This document shows, piece by piece, positions 29,157-36,674 of a stretch of 64,000 nt of DNA (its first letter is position 1; the number at the start of each line of letters is the position of its first letter). The stretch is from Rubrivivax sp. (lineage in GTDB: Bacteria; Pseudomonadota; Gammaproteobacteria; Burkholderiales; Burkholderiaceae_C), in the NCBI GenBank assembly GCA_027485165.1, contig JAIXRN010000036.1, positions 1-64,000 on the forward strand, given 5' to 3'. Position numbers and translations under genes: made by a program. Below the pieces are notes generated by a model. The model did not search any database. It saw only the letters and a program-made list of their open reading frames with translations, and was not told the DNA's origin.

Positions 29157-29519
29157 TCAGCCCGTGGTGACGGTGATGCGCCGCGCCTGGGCATGCGCCT
29201 GCTTGGGGATGCGCAGCGTCAGCACGCCGTCCTTCAGGTTGGCTTCGATGCGCGCGGTGTCCAGCTCCCGGCTGAGCGTGAAGCTGCGGCGGTAGTGCGG
29301 CACGCGCAGCTCGGCATACAGCGGCTCCAGGCTGTCGGACGTGCGGGCCTGCACGCGGCCTTCGATCAGCAGCGTGTCGCCTTCCACCTTCAGTTCCAGC
29401 TGCTCCCTGGGCACGCCGGGCAGGTCTGCCAGCAGGGTGATGCCACCGTTGTCTTCGAACACGTCCACGGCCGGGGCGATGCTGCGCGCGGGCCGGGCGA
29501 CGAGGGTTTGCTCATTCAT
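29157..29519 (-). CDS. Hsp20/alpha-crystallin small heat-shock protein (second of pair)
   Basis: A 120-residue small heat-shock protein. The alpha-crystallin domain runs from AVDVFEDNGGITLLADLPGV (about residue 17) to the conserved LKDGVLTLRIPK near the C-terminus. AGGAG precedes the ATG. The C-terminal I-x-I motif is present as ITV. It is 35 bp downstream of a second Hsp20 gene; such pairs often form mixed oligomers that hold unfolding proteins. It is expected to share the upstream sigma32 promoter. Confidence 0.93.
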   Translation of the reverse strand: MNEQTLVARPARSIAPAVDVFEDNGGITLLADLPGVPREQLELKVEGDTLLIEGRVQARTSDSLEPLYAELRVPHYRRSFTLSRELDTARIEANLKDGVLTLRIPKQAHAQARRITVTTG

Positions 29520-29554
29520 GATGGGGGCTCCTGGGTGCGGTCGATGTGTCGGGC

Positions 29555-29998
29555 TTACTGCACGGTGATGCGCTGCGGCTGCGCCGTTTCGCGGCGGACG
29601 ATGCTGACCTGCAGCACACCGTCGCAGTAGCGGGCGCTGACCTGGCTGGGGTCGATGTCCTCGGGCAAGGCCACGGCGCGCGTGAAGCTGCCGGCGCTGC
29701 GTTCGCGGGCGTAGACATGCCGCTTGGCGTCGCCAGCCGGCGCGCCAGCGCGGCGTTCACCGCTGATGCGCAGCACGCCGCGGTCCAGGGTGACGTCGAT
29801 CTTCTCGGCGTCCAGGCCCGGGGCGAAAGCAAAGACCTCGATGTGCGTGGGCGTGCGGCCCACGTTCACCGGCGGCAGGCTGCCCGGGCTGACGGAACGG
29901 ATGCTGCTGGGCAATGCCAGGGCTTCGTCGAGTTCACGGTGCAGGCGTTCGAAAGCGTTGAACAAGTGGTCGGGATGGGTCAACAGGGAAGCGAACAT
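29555..29998 (-). CDS. Hsp20/alpha-crystallin small heat-shock protein (first of pair)
   Basis: A 147-residue small heat-shock protein with N-terminal MFASLLTHPDHLFNAFERLH, an alpha-crystallin domain from PPVNVGRTPTHIEVFAFAPG to YCDGVLQVSIVRRE, and a C-terminal ITV. GGAGG lies 8 nt before the ATG at 29998; an upstream in-frame ATG would include the promoter and is rejected. It holds the first position of the pair, directly behind a sigma32-type promoter. Confidence 0.93.
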   Translation of the reverse strand: MFASLLTHPDHLFNAFERLHRELDEALALPSSIRSVSPGSLPPVNVGRTPTHIEVFAFAPGLDAEKIDVTLDRGVLRISGERRAGAPAGDAKRHVYARERSAGSFTRAVALPEDIDPSQVSARYCDGVLQVSIVRRETAQPQRITVQ

Positions 29999-30059
29999 GG
30001 CAAGTCCTCCGATGCGCGTGAAGCGCCGGCAAAGCTTCCGTGCTTGCCGGCATGACACA

Positions 30060-30089
30060 CAGGTAGGACCGCCCCCGCGGCGTTTCAAG
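30060..30089 (-). promoter_or_regulatory. sigma32-type heat-shock promoter for the Hsp20 pair
   Basis: On the minus strand CTTGAAA (30089-30083) is followed after 15 nt by CCTACCTG (30067-30060). The -35 is a perfect sigma32 match, and the -10 is a weaker form of CCCCAT. It lies about 60 nt before the first Hsp20 start. Confidence 0.65.
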
Positions 30090-30157
30090 GGGGCGTCAGC
30101 GCAGCTGTGCGCTGGCGGCTTTCAGCAACAGCGCAGCGGCGCCGAGCTTCAGCCGGA

Positions 30158-31912
30158 TCAACGCTGCTGGGCGGCGGCACGGATCGCGGCCAGCGTGGTA
30201 CGCGACGTGATCACGTCGGTGTCCAGCTTCAGGTGGATCAGCGCCGGGCGGCCAGCCTGCAGCGCGCCATCGAGCACGGCCGCGAAGTCTTCGGTGCGAT
30301 CGCAAAAGCCGGCGTGCCAGCCATAGGCCCGCGCCAGCGCGGCGAAGTCGGGGTTGTGCAGGTCGCTGCCGCTCACGCGGCCCGGGTATTCGCGTTCCTG
30401 GTGCATGCGGATGGTGCCGTAGCTGCCGTTGTCCACCACCACGCTGATGAGCTTGCCCGCGCCACGCCCGGCGCCATAGGCCATGGCCGTTGCCAGTTCC
30501 TGGCCGTTCATCAGAAAGTCGCCGTCGCCGGCCAGGTTCAGCACCGTGCGGTCGGGGTACAGCAGGGCCGCGGCCACAGCCGCCGGCAGGCCGTAGCCCA
30601 TGGCCCCGCTGGTGGGCGCCAGCTGGGTGCGGCCGTGGTGCTGCAGGCCAGGGTACTGGCAATAGCGGTGCAGCCAGCCGCTGTAGTTGCCCGCGCCGTT
30701 GGTGAAGACGGTGTCGGCCGGCAGCCGGGCCTGCAGCGTCTTCACCACCACAGCCAGGTCCAGCGGGGCCACAGCAGGCGCCTGCAGGTTGGCCCGGTAG
30801 TCGGCATGCGCGGCTTCAGCCTGACCGGCCCAGGGCAGGCTGGGCGGGGCTGTCAGCGCTTCCAACGCACGGGCGGCGGCGGGCATGGCGGCCTGCAGCA
30901 GCAGGTCGGCGACATAGACGCGGCCCAGCTCTTCGGGCCCAGGGTGAATGTGCACCAGCTTCTGCGCCGGCTTGGGTGCGGCCAGCAGGGTGTAGCCGCC
31001 GGTGGTCATCTCGCCCAGGCGCAGGCCCAGGGCGATGACGAGGTCGGCATCGCGCACGCGCGCCGCCAGCTTGGGGTTGATGCCGATGCCCACGTCGCCG
31101 GCGTATTGCGGGTGGCCGTTGTCGAAACTGTCCTGGAAGCGAAAGCCGCAGGCCACGGGCAACTGCCAGTTTTCGGCAAAGCGCTGCAGTGCCTGGGCGG
31201 ACTCGGCGTCCCAGCCCGGGCCACCCACCAGCAGCAGCGGGCGCCGCGCGGCCAGCAGCATGGCGCGCAGGTCGCGCAGGCCGCCGGGGGCGGGCCAGGC
31301 GCGCGCGGGTTCGGCGCGCGGCAGCACGGGGGCGGCGGTCAGCGTGGTCAGCATGTCTTCGGGCAGCACCAGCACCACCGGGCCGGGGCGGCCCTGCATC
31401 GCAGTGTGAAAAGCGCGCGCCACGTATTCCGGCAGACGGTCGGCGCTGTGCACTTCGCCCACCCACTTGGCCAGGCCCAGGGTGCCGGGGCCGAACATCT
31501 GGCGGTAGTCGATCTCCTGGAAGGCTTCGCGGTCGCGCTGGTCGCTGGCCACCTGGCCCACAAACAGCACCATGGGCGTGCTGTCCTGGAAAGCCGTGTG
31601 CAAGCCGATGCTGGCGTTGGTGGCACCCGGCCCACGGGTGACGAAGCACACGCCCGGCCGGCCGCTGAGCTTGCCTTGCGCCTCGGCCATGAAGGCCGCG
31701 CCGCCTTCCTGGCGGCAGGCGATGAAGCGGATGCGTTCGCGGTGCTGGTGCATGCCGTCCAGCACCGCGAGGTAGCTTTCGCCCGGCACGCCGAAGCAGG
31801 TGTGTACGCCCTGGGCGATGAGGGCTTCGACCAGCGCGTGGCCAGCAGGGCGCGGGAATGCAGCCAGGGGCGAGGCGGCCAGGCCGGGCTTCAGGGGGGT
31901 GGGCGCGTTCAT
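30158..31912 (-). CDS. thiamine diphosphate-dependent enzyme (acetolactate synthase-like)
   Basis: A 584-residue ThDP enzyme with the three-domain fold of acetohydroxyacid synthases and decarboxylases. The N-terminal domain has the catalytic Glu in RQEGGAAFMAEA, and the C-terminal domain has the ThDP/Mg motif GDGDFLMN followed by NGSYGT. No small regulatory subunit (ilvN) lies nearby, so it is probably not the biosynthetic acetolactate synthase; a keto-acid decarboxylase or carboligase is possible. The ATG at 31912 is 6 nt after the -10-like TACAGT (31924-31919, minus strand) with no ribosome-binding site, suggesting a leaderless mRNA. Confidence 0.85.
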   Translation of the reverse strand: MNAPTPLKPGLAASPLAAFPRPAGHALVEALIAQGVHTCFGVPGESYLAVLDGMHQHRERIRFIACRQEGGAAFMAEAQGKLSGRPGVCFVTRGPGATNASIGLHTAFQDSTPMVLFVGQVASDQRDREAFQEIDYRQMFGPGTLGLAKWVGEVHSADRLPEYVARAFHTAMQGRPGPVVLVLPEDMLTTLTAAPVLPRAEPARAWPAPGGLRDLRAMLLAARRPLLLVGGPGWDAESAQALQRFAENWQLPVACGFRFQDSFDNGHPQYAGDVGIGINPKLAARVRDADLVIALGLRLGEMTTGGYTLLAAPKPAQKLVHIHPGPEELGRVYVADLLLQAAMPAAARALEALTAPPSLPWAGQAEAAHADYRANLQAPAVAPLDLAVVVKTLQARLPADTVFTNGAGNYSGWLHRYCQYPGLQHHGRTQLAPTSGAMGYGLPAAVAAALLYPDRTVLNLAGDGDFLMNGQELATAMAYGAGRGAGKLISVVVDNGSYGTIRMHQEREYPGRVSGSDLHNPDFAALARAYGWHAGFCDRTEDFAAVLDGALQAGRPALIHLKLDTDVITSRTTLAAIRAAAQQR

Positions 31913-31974
31913 CGCGCCACTGTAGCGGCTGGGCTGGGGCACCCGGGGCTGCAGCTGGCCGGGCGCCGTGGACA

Positions 31975-32679
31975 TCAGCCTTGCCGGCGTCGTGCAGCCT
32001 GCAGCCACACCGCCAGGCCGCCCAGCGCCAGCAGCGCAGCAGTTGCCGGTTCAGGTACGGCACTGATGGTGATGGACGAGGGTTCGAATTCAGCACCCGC
32101 GTTACCGAAGCGCCCCAGCGACCAGTTGAACGAGCCCAGGTTCTGCAGGCCGTAGGTACCCACTGCATTGGCGATGTTCAGCGAACTCAGCACGTTGCCC
32201 ACGCTGTAGGCCAGGCTGAAGTTGAGTTCATGCACCGGCACCAGACCGGGGATGTTCACCGACAGCGGCGAAGGCAGGTCGGTGCCGCGCGACAGGAAAA
32301 AGCCGTCGACCGCGGGGTCGTTGTTGCGCAGCACGAAGTACGCCGGCGTGTTGCCGGGCTGGGGGCTGATGATGGGAATCGACAGCGACCCCACGGTCAG
32401 GCTGAAGGTGTTGAGCTCGATGGCGTAGCCGCGGGTCGGGAAGCTGGCACTGTTGAGGAAACTGGTGGAATTGAGCTCGAAGCGCATCAGCACCGGTGTG
32501 CCAGCCGGCACGCCCGCCAGGCCGCCGCCGATGACGTTGAAGCCGACGTTGCCGCGGATGTCCACCCGGTAGTCGCCCGCCAACGCCGGGCTGGCGACGA
32601 CCCAGCAGGCAGCGGCCAGCGCGGCTGCGCGCACGAAGACAGCCGAAACGGGCAGGCGAAAAGTAGCGGGCTTGGACAT
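31975..32679 (-). CDS. PEP-CTERM sorting domain protein
   Basis: A 234-residue exported protein. It has a signal peptide (about residues 1-35, ending PALAG), a beta-rich middle without a known domain, and the C-terminal sorting signal VPEPATAALLALGG followed by a hydrophobic stretch and ARRRQG. In this system an EpsH-type exosortase cuts near the PEP motif and the product is tied to exopolysaccharide. No exosortase lies in this window, so that enzyme must be elsewhere. AGGAG precedes the ATG. Confidence 0.88.
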   Translation of the reverse strand: MSKPATFRLPVSAVFVRAAALAAACWVVASPALAGDYRVDIRGNVGFNVIGGGLAGVPAGTPVLMRFELNSTSFLNSASFPTRGYAIELNTFSLTVGSLSIPIISPQPGNTPAYFVLRNNDPAVDGFFLSRGTDLPSPLSVNIPGLVPVHELNFSLAYSVGNVLSSLNIANAVGTYGLQNLGSFNWSLGRFGNAGAEFEPSSITISAVPEPATAALLALGGLAVWLQAARRRQG

Positions 32680-32858
32680 GGGTTCAACTCCTGGCGATAT
32701 GCGGGTGGGATGAAGGCGTGCAACCCGGTACCAGGCCTTGCCTGGGCAAGCGGGCTAACGCCCAGTATGCAGGTCATCGACCCGGCTGCAGCAGGCCCGG
32801 CACCCGGCCGCCACTGGCCCCCCTGCGAACGCGGGACTCTGCGGCTGGGGCAAGCCCG

Positions 32859-34133
32859 TCAGGCCGGCTGCACGCCACGCCCGCGCGACCCCGGCGCGCG
32901 CCGCACCCGGAAAGCGCTGAACACCAGCACCGCCTGCAGCAACGCCAGCGCCACCCAGACGCTGCGCAGCGCGCCGTGGTCCATCAGCGCGCCGATGAGC
33001 AGGGGCACCAGGGCCTGCCCGATGTCCAGCCCGCCGTACACCACTCCATAAACGCGGCCGCTGGCGTGCGCCGGCGTGGCGCTTTTCACCAGCAGGTCGC
33101 GCGACGGGCCCGACACGCCGGTGGCCAGGCCCATCAGCCCGAACAGCAGTGGAACCGCCAGCGCCGGTACGGGCGCAAAGCCCAGTGTCAGCGCCACGGT
33201 GGCGGCCACAGCGAAAGCGACGGCCACGATGCGTTCGCAGCGTGAGGGGTCGCTGAGGAGAAAGCCGCCGACGGCCATGCCAGCTGCCGCACAGACCATG
33301 TAGATGGTCAGGCACATCGCCGCCAGGTGCGCCGGCACGTCGTGCAGCTGCGCCGCCGACTGCGGTGCAAAGCTCTGCACCACCGACAGCGCGCCGGCGT
33401 AGAAAAAAAAGAACGCGAAGCACAGCCAGACGGCGCGGTTGGCCAGGAAGGCCAGCGGGTGTTCGGCAGGGGCAGGGGAAGCCGCCCCAGCAGCAGGCGA
33501 CCCCGCCGCCGCGGCCGGCGCGGCCGGCTGCGCCGCCGCGTCGCCCAGGCTCAGTTCATCGCGCCGCCACCACAGCAGGGCCAGCACGGCAAAGCACAGC
33601 ACTGCGGCGCAGACCAAGGCCGTGCGCCAGCTGCTGGCCAGCGTGACCGGTACCAGCAAGGCCGGGGCCAGGGCCCAGCCCAGGCTGCCGGTGATGCCGT
33701 GCACGCTGTAGGCATGGCCCAGCCGGGCCTTGGCCACGCGCTTGTTCAGCAGCGTGTAGTCGACAGGGTGAAAGACGCCATTGCCCACCCCGGCCAGCAC
33801 CGAAAACGCCGCCAGCATGGCGTAGCTGCTGCTGGCCGAATAGCCCAGCGCGGCCAGCCCCAGCAGGGCCAGCCCGCCAAACAGCACCGGGCGCGGGCCA
33901 TAGCGGTCGACCAGGAAGCCCGAAGCCGCCTGCATGGCGCAGGACGTGACGAAGAACACCGTCAGCAGGAAGCCAAGCTGCGAATAGCTGACGCCGAATT
34001 CGGCCTTCAGCCAGGGAAACAGCGGCGCCAGCAGCAGCTGGCTGAAGTGGCTGACGCTGTGCGCCACGCCCACCAGGCCGATGAGGGTGACGTCGCGCCG
34101 CAGCGCACTGGGGGCAAGAACGAGAGTGGCCAT
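32859..34133 (-). CDS. MFS transporter
   Basis: A 424-residue major facilitator with about twelve membrane helices and a long Ala/Pro-rich central loop (about residues 195-225). The first-half motif DRYGPRPVLFGG between helices 2 and 3 fits MFS motif A. The chosen ATG at 34133 is 5 nt after the -10-like TAGCAT (34144-34139, minus strand); a longer upstream frame overlaps the divergent AraC gene and is rejected. It faces an AraC-type regulator across 48 bp that contain a palindrome, so it is likely that regulator's target. Substrate unknown. Confidence 0.9.
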   Translation of the reverse strand: MATLVLAPSALRRDVTLIGLVGVAHSVSHFSQLLLAPLFPWLKAEFGVSYSQLGFLLTVFFVTSCAMQAASGFLVDRYGPRPVLFGGLALLGLAALGYSASSSYAMLAAFSVLAGVGNGVFHPVDYTLLNKRVAKARLGHAYSVHGITGSLGWALAPALLVPVTLASSWRTALVCAAVLCFAVLALLWWRRDELSLGDAAAQPAAPAAAAGSPAAGAASPAPAEHPLAFLANRAVWLCFAFFFFYAGALSVVQSFAPQSAAQLHDVPAHLAAMCLTIYMVCAAAGMAVGGFLLSDPSRCERIVAVAFAVAATVALTLGFAPVPALAVPLLFGLMGLATGVSGPSRDLLVKSATPAHASGRVYGVVYGGLDIGQALVPLLIGALMDHGALRSVWVALALLQAVLVFSAFRVRRAPGSRGRGVQPA

Positions 34134-34158
34134 GGCCAATGCTAGGCGCCAGGCCAGC

Positions 34159-34180
34159 GGCGAAGTGGCGATACTTCGCC
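34159..34180. promoter_or_regulatory. 8+8 palindrome GGCGAAGT-N6-ACTTCGCC between MFS and AraC genes
   Basis: A perfect inverted repeat with 6-nt spacer. The right arm overlaps the likely -10 (GATACT, 34170-34175) and ends 1 nt before the AraC ATG; the left arm lies where the -35 of the MFS promoter would be. This suits an operator at which a regulator represses its own gene and controls the exporter. Confidence 0.6.
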
Positions 34181-34181
34181 A

Positions 34182-35102
34182 ATGTCTGTCGCGAAACTGC
34201 CAAAGCCGCCGAAGCCGATGGAGCCGCTGAAGCCGGTTATCGCCCGAAACACCGCACCGCGCCGCCTGAAGCCCCCCGCGCACCCGGCCCGCTACGCCCC
34301 CAGCGCCGAACGCCCGGTGCGCGCCAAGCAGCGCTGGCTGGCGCCCGATACCGAAATCCAGCCCCACCGCCATGCCTGGGGCCAGGTGGCGATTGCTGTT
34401 TCGGGCGTGGCCCGCGTGACGGCCGACCTAGGCACCTACCTGGTGCCGGCCTGGCGCGCGGTGTGGATCCCGCCCGATGTGGAACACGCCGTCACCGTGG
34501 TGGAAACCGCCGAGCTGCGCACCCTGTACGTGCACCCGCAGCACAGCCTGGCGGCCGAATGCCGGGTGCTGGAGGTTTCGCCCCTGCTGCGCGAACTGGT
34601 GCTGCAGATGGACCTGGGCATGGACGGCAGCGGCAGCCTGTCGCCCGCGGCCCTAGCGCGCGAACGCCGCCTGGGCGACCTGGCGCTGGACGAACTGCGC
34701 CGCGCCGCGCCGCTGCGTCTGGGCGTGGCGCTGCCGCCGGACAAGCGGCTGCGCGCGCTGTGCCAGGCCGTGATCGACGCGCCCACGCGCCATGACACGC
34801 TGGACGCCTGGGCGCAGGAAGCCGGGGCCAGCGCGCGCACCGTGGCGCGGCTGTTCCGCCAGCAGCTGGGCACCAGCTTCGGGCCCTGGCGCCAGCAGGT
34901 GCTGCTGGCGCGCGCGCTGACGCTGGCGGCACAGGGCCGGCCGATGGGCGTGATCGCAGCCGAGCTGGGCTATGCCAGCGCCAGCGCCTTCACGGCCATG
35001 GTGCGGCGCTCGGTCGGGCAGCCGCCCGGGCGCTTCTTCGGCCCGGCCGCTGGCCGCGCCGCTGCCGTTGGCATGGCCGCACCCGTACCATCTGCGCCAT
35101 GA
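34182..35102 (+). CDS. AraC-family transcriptional regulator
   Basis: A 306-residue regulator with an N-terminal cupin-type sensor domain (about residues 50-130, [18 protein letters not shown]) and a C-terminal pair of helix-turn-helix motifs (about 205-290, [20 protein letters not shown] and [22 protein letters not shown]). The family usually controls a divergently encoded MFS exporter, as here. The ATG at 34182 has no ribosome-binding site and sits 6 nt after GATACT. Its stop overlaps the nadA start by 4 bp. Confidence 0.9.
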   Translation: MSVAKLPKPPKPMEPLKPVIARNTAPRRLKPPAHPARYAPSAERPVRAKQRWLAPDTEIQPHRHAWGQVAIAVSGVARVTADLGTYLVPAWRAVWIPPDVEHAVTVVETAELRTLYVHPQHSLAAECRVLEVSPLLRELVLQMDLGMDGSGSLSPAALARERRLGDLALDELRRAAPLRLGVALPPDKRLRALCQAVIDAPTRHDTLDAWAQEAGASARTVARLFRQQLGTSFGPWRQQVLLARALTLAAQGRPMGVIAAELGYASASAFTAMVRRSVGQPPGRFFGPAAGRAAAVGMAAPVPSAP

Positions 35103-36223
35103 GCGAACACACCCTCTACGACTTCACGCGCCAGGACGCCAGCGGCGAAAGCTGCACCGTTCAGGCCTGGGCCAAGGTGCCGACGCCTTTGACCCCCGCG
35201 CAGCGCGCCGACCTGAAAGCCCGCGCCGCAGCCCTGCTGAAGGCCCGGCAGGCCGTGCTGGTGGCGCACTACTACGTTGACGGCGACCTACAGGACCTGG
35301 CGCTGGAAACCGGCGGCATCGTCGCCGATTCGCTGGAAATGGCGCGCTTCGGCCGCGACCATGCCGCGCAGACCCTGGTAGTGGCCGGCGTGCGCTTCAT
35401 GGGCGAAAGCGCCAAGATCCTGTCGCCTGCCAAGCGCGTGCTGATGCCCGACCTGGACGCCACCTGCAGCCTGGACCTGGGCTGCCCGCCCGACCAGTTC
35501 GCGGCCTTCTGCGACGCCCACCCCGACCGCCAGGTGGTGGTCTACGCCAACACCAGCGCCGCGGTGAAGGCGCGCGCCGACTGGATGGTGACCAGTTCCT
35601 GCGCCCTGGCCATCGTCGAACACCTGAAGGCCGAGGGCCACAAGATCCTGTGGGCGCCCGACCGTCACCTGGGCCGCTACATCCAGGACCAGACCGGCGC
35701 CGACATGCTGCTGTGGAACGGCGCCTGCATCGTGCACGACGAATTCAAGGGCCTGGAACTGCAGCTGCTGAAGGAACAGCACCCTGGCGCACAAGTGTTG
35801 GTGCACCCTGAATCGCCCGCCAGCGTGGTGGCCATGGCCGACGTGGTGGGCAGCACCACGCAGCTGCTGAACGCGGTGGCCCGGGGCAGCGCGCAGACCT
35901 ACATCGTGGCCACCGACAACGGCCTGATGCACCGCATGCGCCAGCTGGCCCCGGGCAAGACGCTGATCGAAGCGCCCACCGCCGGCAACAGCGCCACCTG
36001 CAAGAGCTGCGCGCATTGCCCCTGGATGGCCATGAACGCGTTGCAAGGCGTGGTGGACTGCCTGGAACGCGGCACGGGTGAAGTCTTCGTGCCCGAACCG
36101 GTGCGCAGCCAGGCCCTGGGCTGCATCGACCGCATGCTGGACTTCGTGGCCCGCCACCCGGCCGCGGTGGCCAGCGGCCGGCCAGGCACCGCCAGCCTGG
36201 TGCCCGGCATCGGCGCGGCCTGA
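35099..36223 (+). CDS. nadA: quinolinate synthase A
   Basis: A 374-residue 4Fe-4S enzyme that condenses iminoaspartate with dihydroxyacetone phosphate to quinolinate in NAD synthesis. The three cluster ligands are visible as Cys123 (CSLDLGCPP), Cys210 ([10 protein letters not shown]) and Cys307 (in [10 protein letters not shown]). The start overlaps the AraC stop (ATGA), but a -10-like TACCAT at 35086-35091 also lies 7 nt upstream. Its partner nadB is 2.3 kb downstream on the other strand; nadC is not in the window. A 10-bp repeat array begins on its stop codon. Confidence 0.97.
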   Translation: MSEHTLYDFTRQDASGESCTVQAWAKVPTPLTPAQRADLKARAAALLKARQAVLVAHYYVDGDLQDLALETGGIVADSLEMARFGRDHAAQTLVVAGVRFMGESAKILSPAKRVLMPDLDATCSLDLGCPPDQFAAFCDAHPDRQVVVYANTSAAVKARADWMVTSSCALAIVEHLKAEGHKILWAPDRHLGRYIQDQTGADMLLWNGACIVHDEFKGLELQLLKEQHPGAQVLVHPESPASVVAMADVVGSTTQLLNAVARGSAQTYIVATDNGLMHRMRQLAPGKTLIEAPTAGNSATCKSCAHCPWMAMNALQGVVDCLERGTGEVFVPEPVRSQALGCIDRMLDFVARHPAAVASGRPGTASLVPGIGAA

Positions 36224-36290
36224 ACGGGGCTGAAAGGCGTTGAAGGGCGCTGAAAGGCGTTGAAGGGGGCTGACGGGGGCTGACGGGGAC
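36221..36290 (+). repeat. seven degenerate 10-bp tandem repeats starting at the nadA stop codon
   Basis: Seven contiguous decamers all begin TGA and follow the pattern TGA-M-R-GG-S-R-Y: TGAACGGGGC, TGAAAGGCGT, TGAAGGGCGC, TGAAAGGCGT, TGAAGGGGGC, TGACGGGGGC, TGACGGGGAC. Units 2 and 4 are identical. The first TGA is the nadA stop. The array fills most of the gap before the ComFB-like gene. Function unknown. Confidence 0.85.
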
Positions 36291-36383
36291 GTGACGCCTG
36301 CCGCAGCGTCGCGCTACAGAGCGCCGCCAGCCTGCCGAAATGGGGGGCAAGGGCCGCAGCCGCGGCCGCACCCGAGCCGCCCC

Positions 36384-36674
36384 ATGACTGCAGATTTCTC
36401 GTCCGTGCGCAACCACATGGAACGCGCCGTGTTCGACGCCGTGGCCCAGCAAGCGCCGGCCTATCCCGGCATCGGCCACAACCGCGAACTGCTGGCCGAC
36501 GTGGCCTGCGTGGCCCTGAACCGGCTACCACCGCGCTACATCCGCCACGAAGTCGACCTGGCCTTCTACCAGAGCGAACGCGAACGCAAGGACACTGAAC
36601 AAGCGCTGCAGGACGCAGTGGAATTCGCCTTCGGCTTCGTGCAGGCGCGCACCGCCATGCGCGCCCGTGGCTGA
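36384..36674 (+). CDS. ComFB-domain protein (possible c-di-GMP receptor)
   Basis: A 96-residue single-domain protein. VRNHMERAVFDAV, ACVALNRLPPRYIRHEVDLAFY and a C-terminal helix match my memory of the late-competence ComFB family, including the conserved N-LPPRY motif. Members from cyanobacteria and other bacteria have been reported to bind cyclic di-GMP. It overlaps the start of a diguanylate cyclase gene by 8 bp, which supports a role in the same signalling path. The ATG at 36384 is preferred; an in-frame start at 36291 would add Pro/Arg-rich sequence of no family likeness. Confidence 0.75.
   Translation: MTADFSSVRNHMERAVFDAVAQQAPAYPGIGHNRELLADVACVALNRLPPRYIRHEVDLAFYQSERERKDTEQALQDAVEFAFGFVQARTAMRARG

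Noticed and set aside
30158..31912. Biosynthetic acetolactate synthase (ilvB/ilvI)
   Set aside because: No small regulatory subunit or ilvC nearby; only the general ThDP fold is supported.
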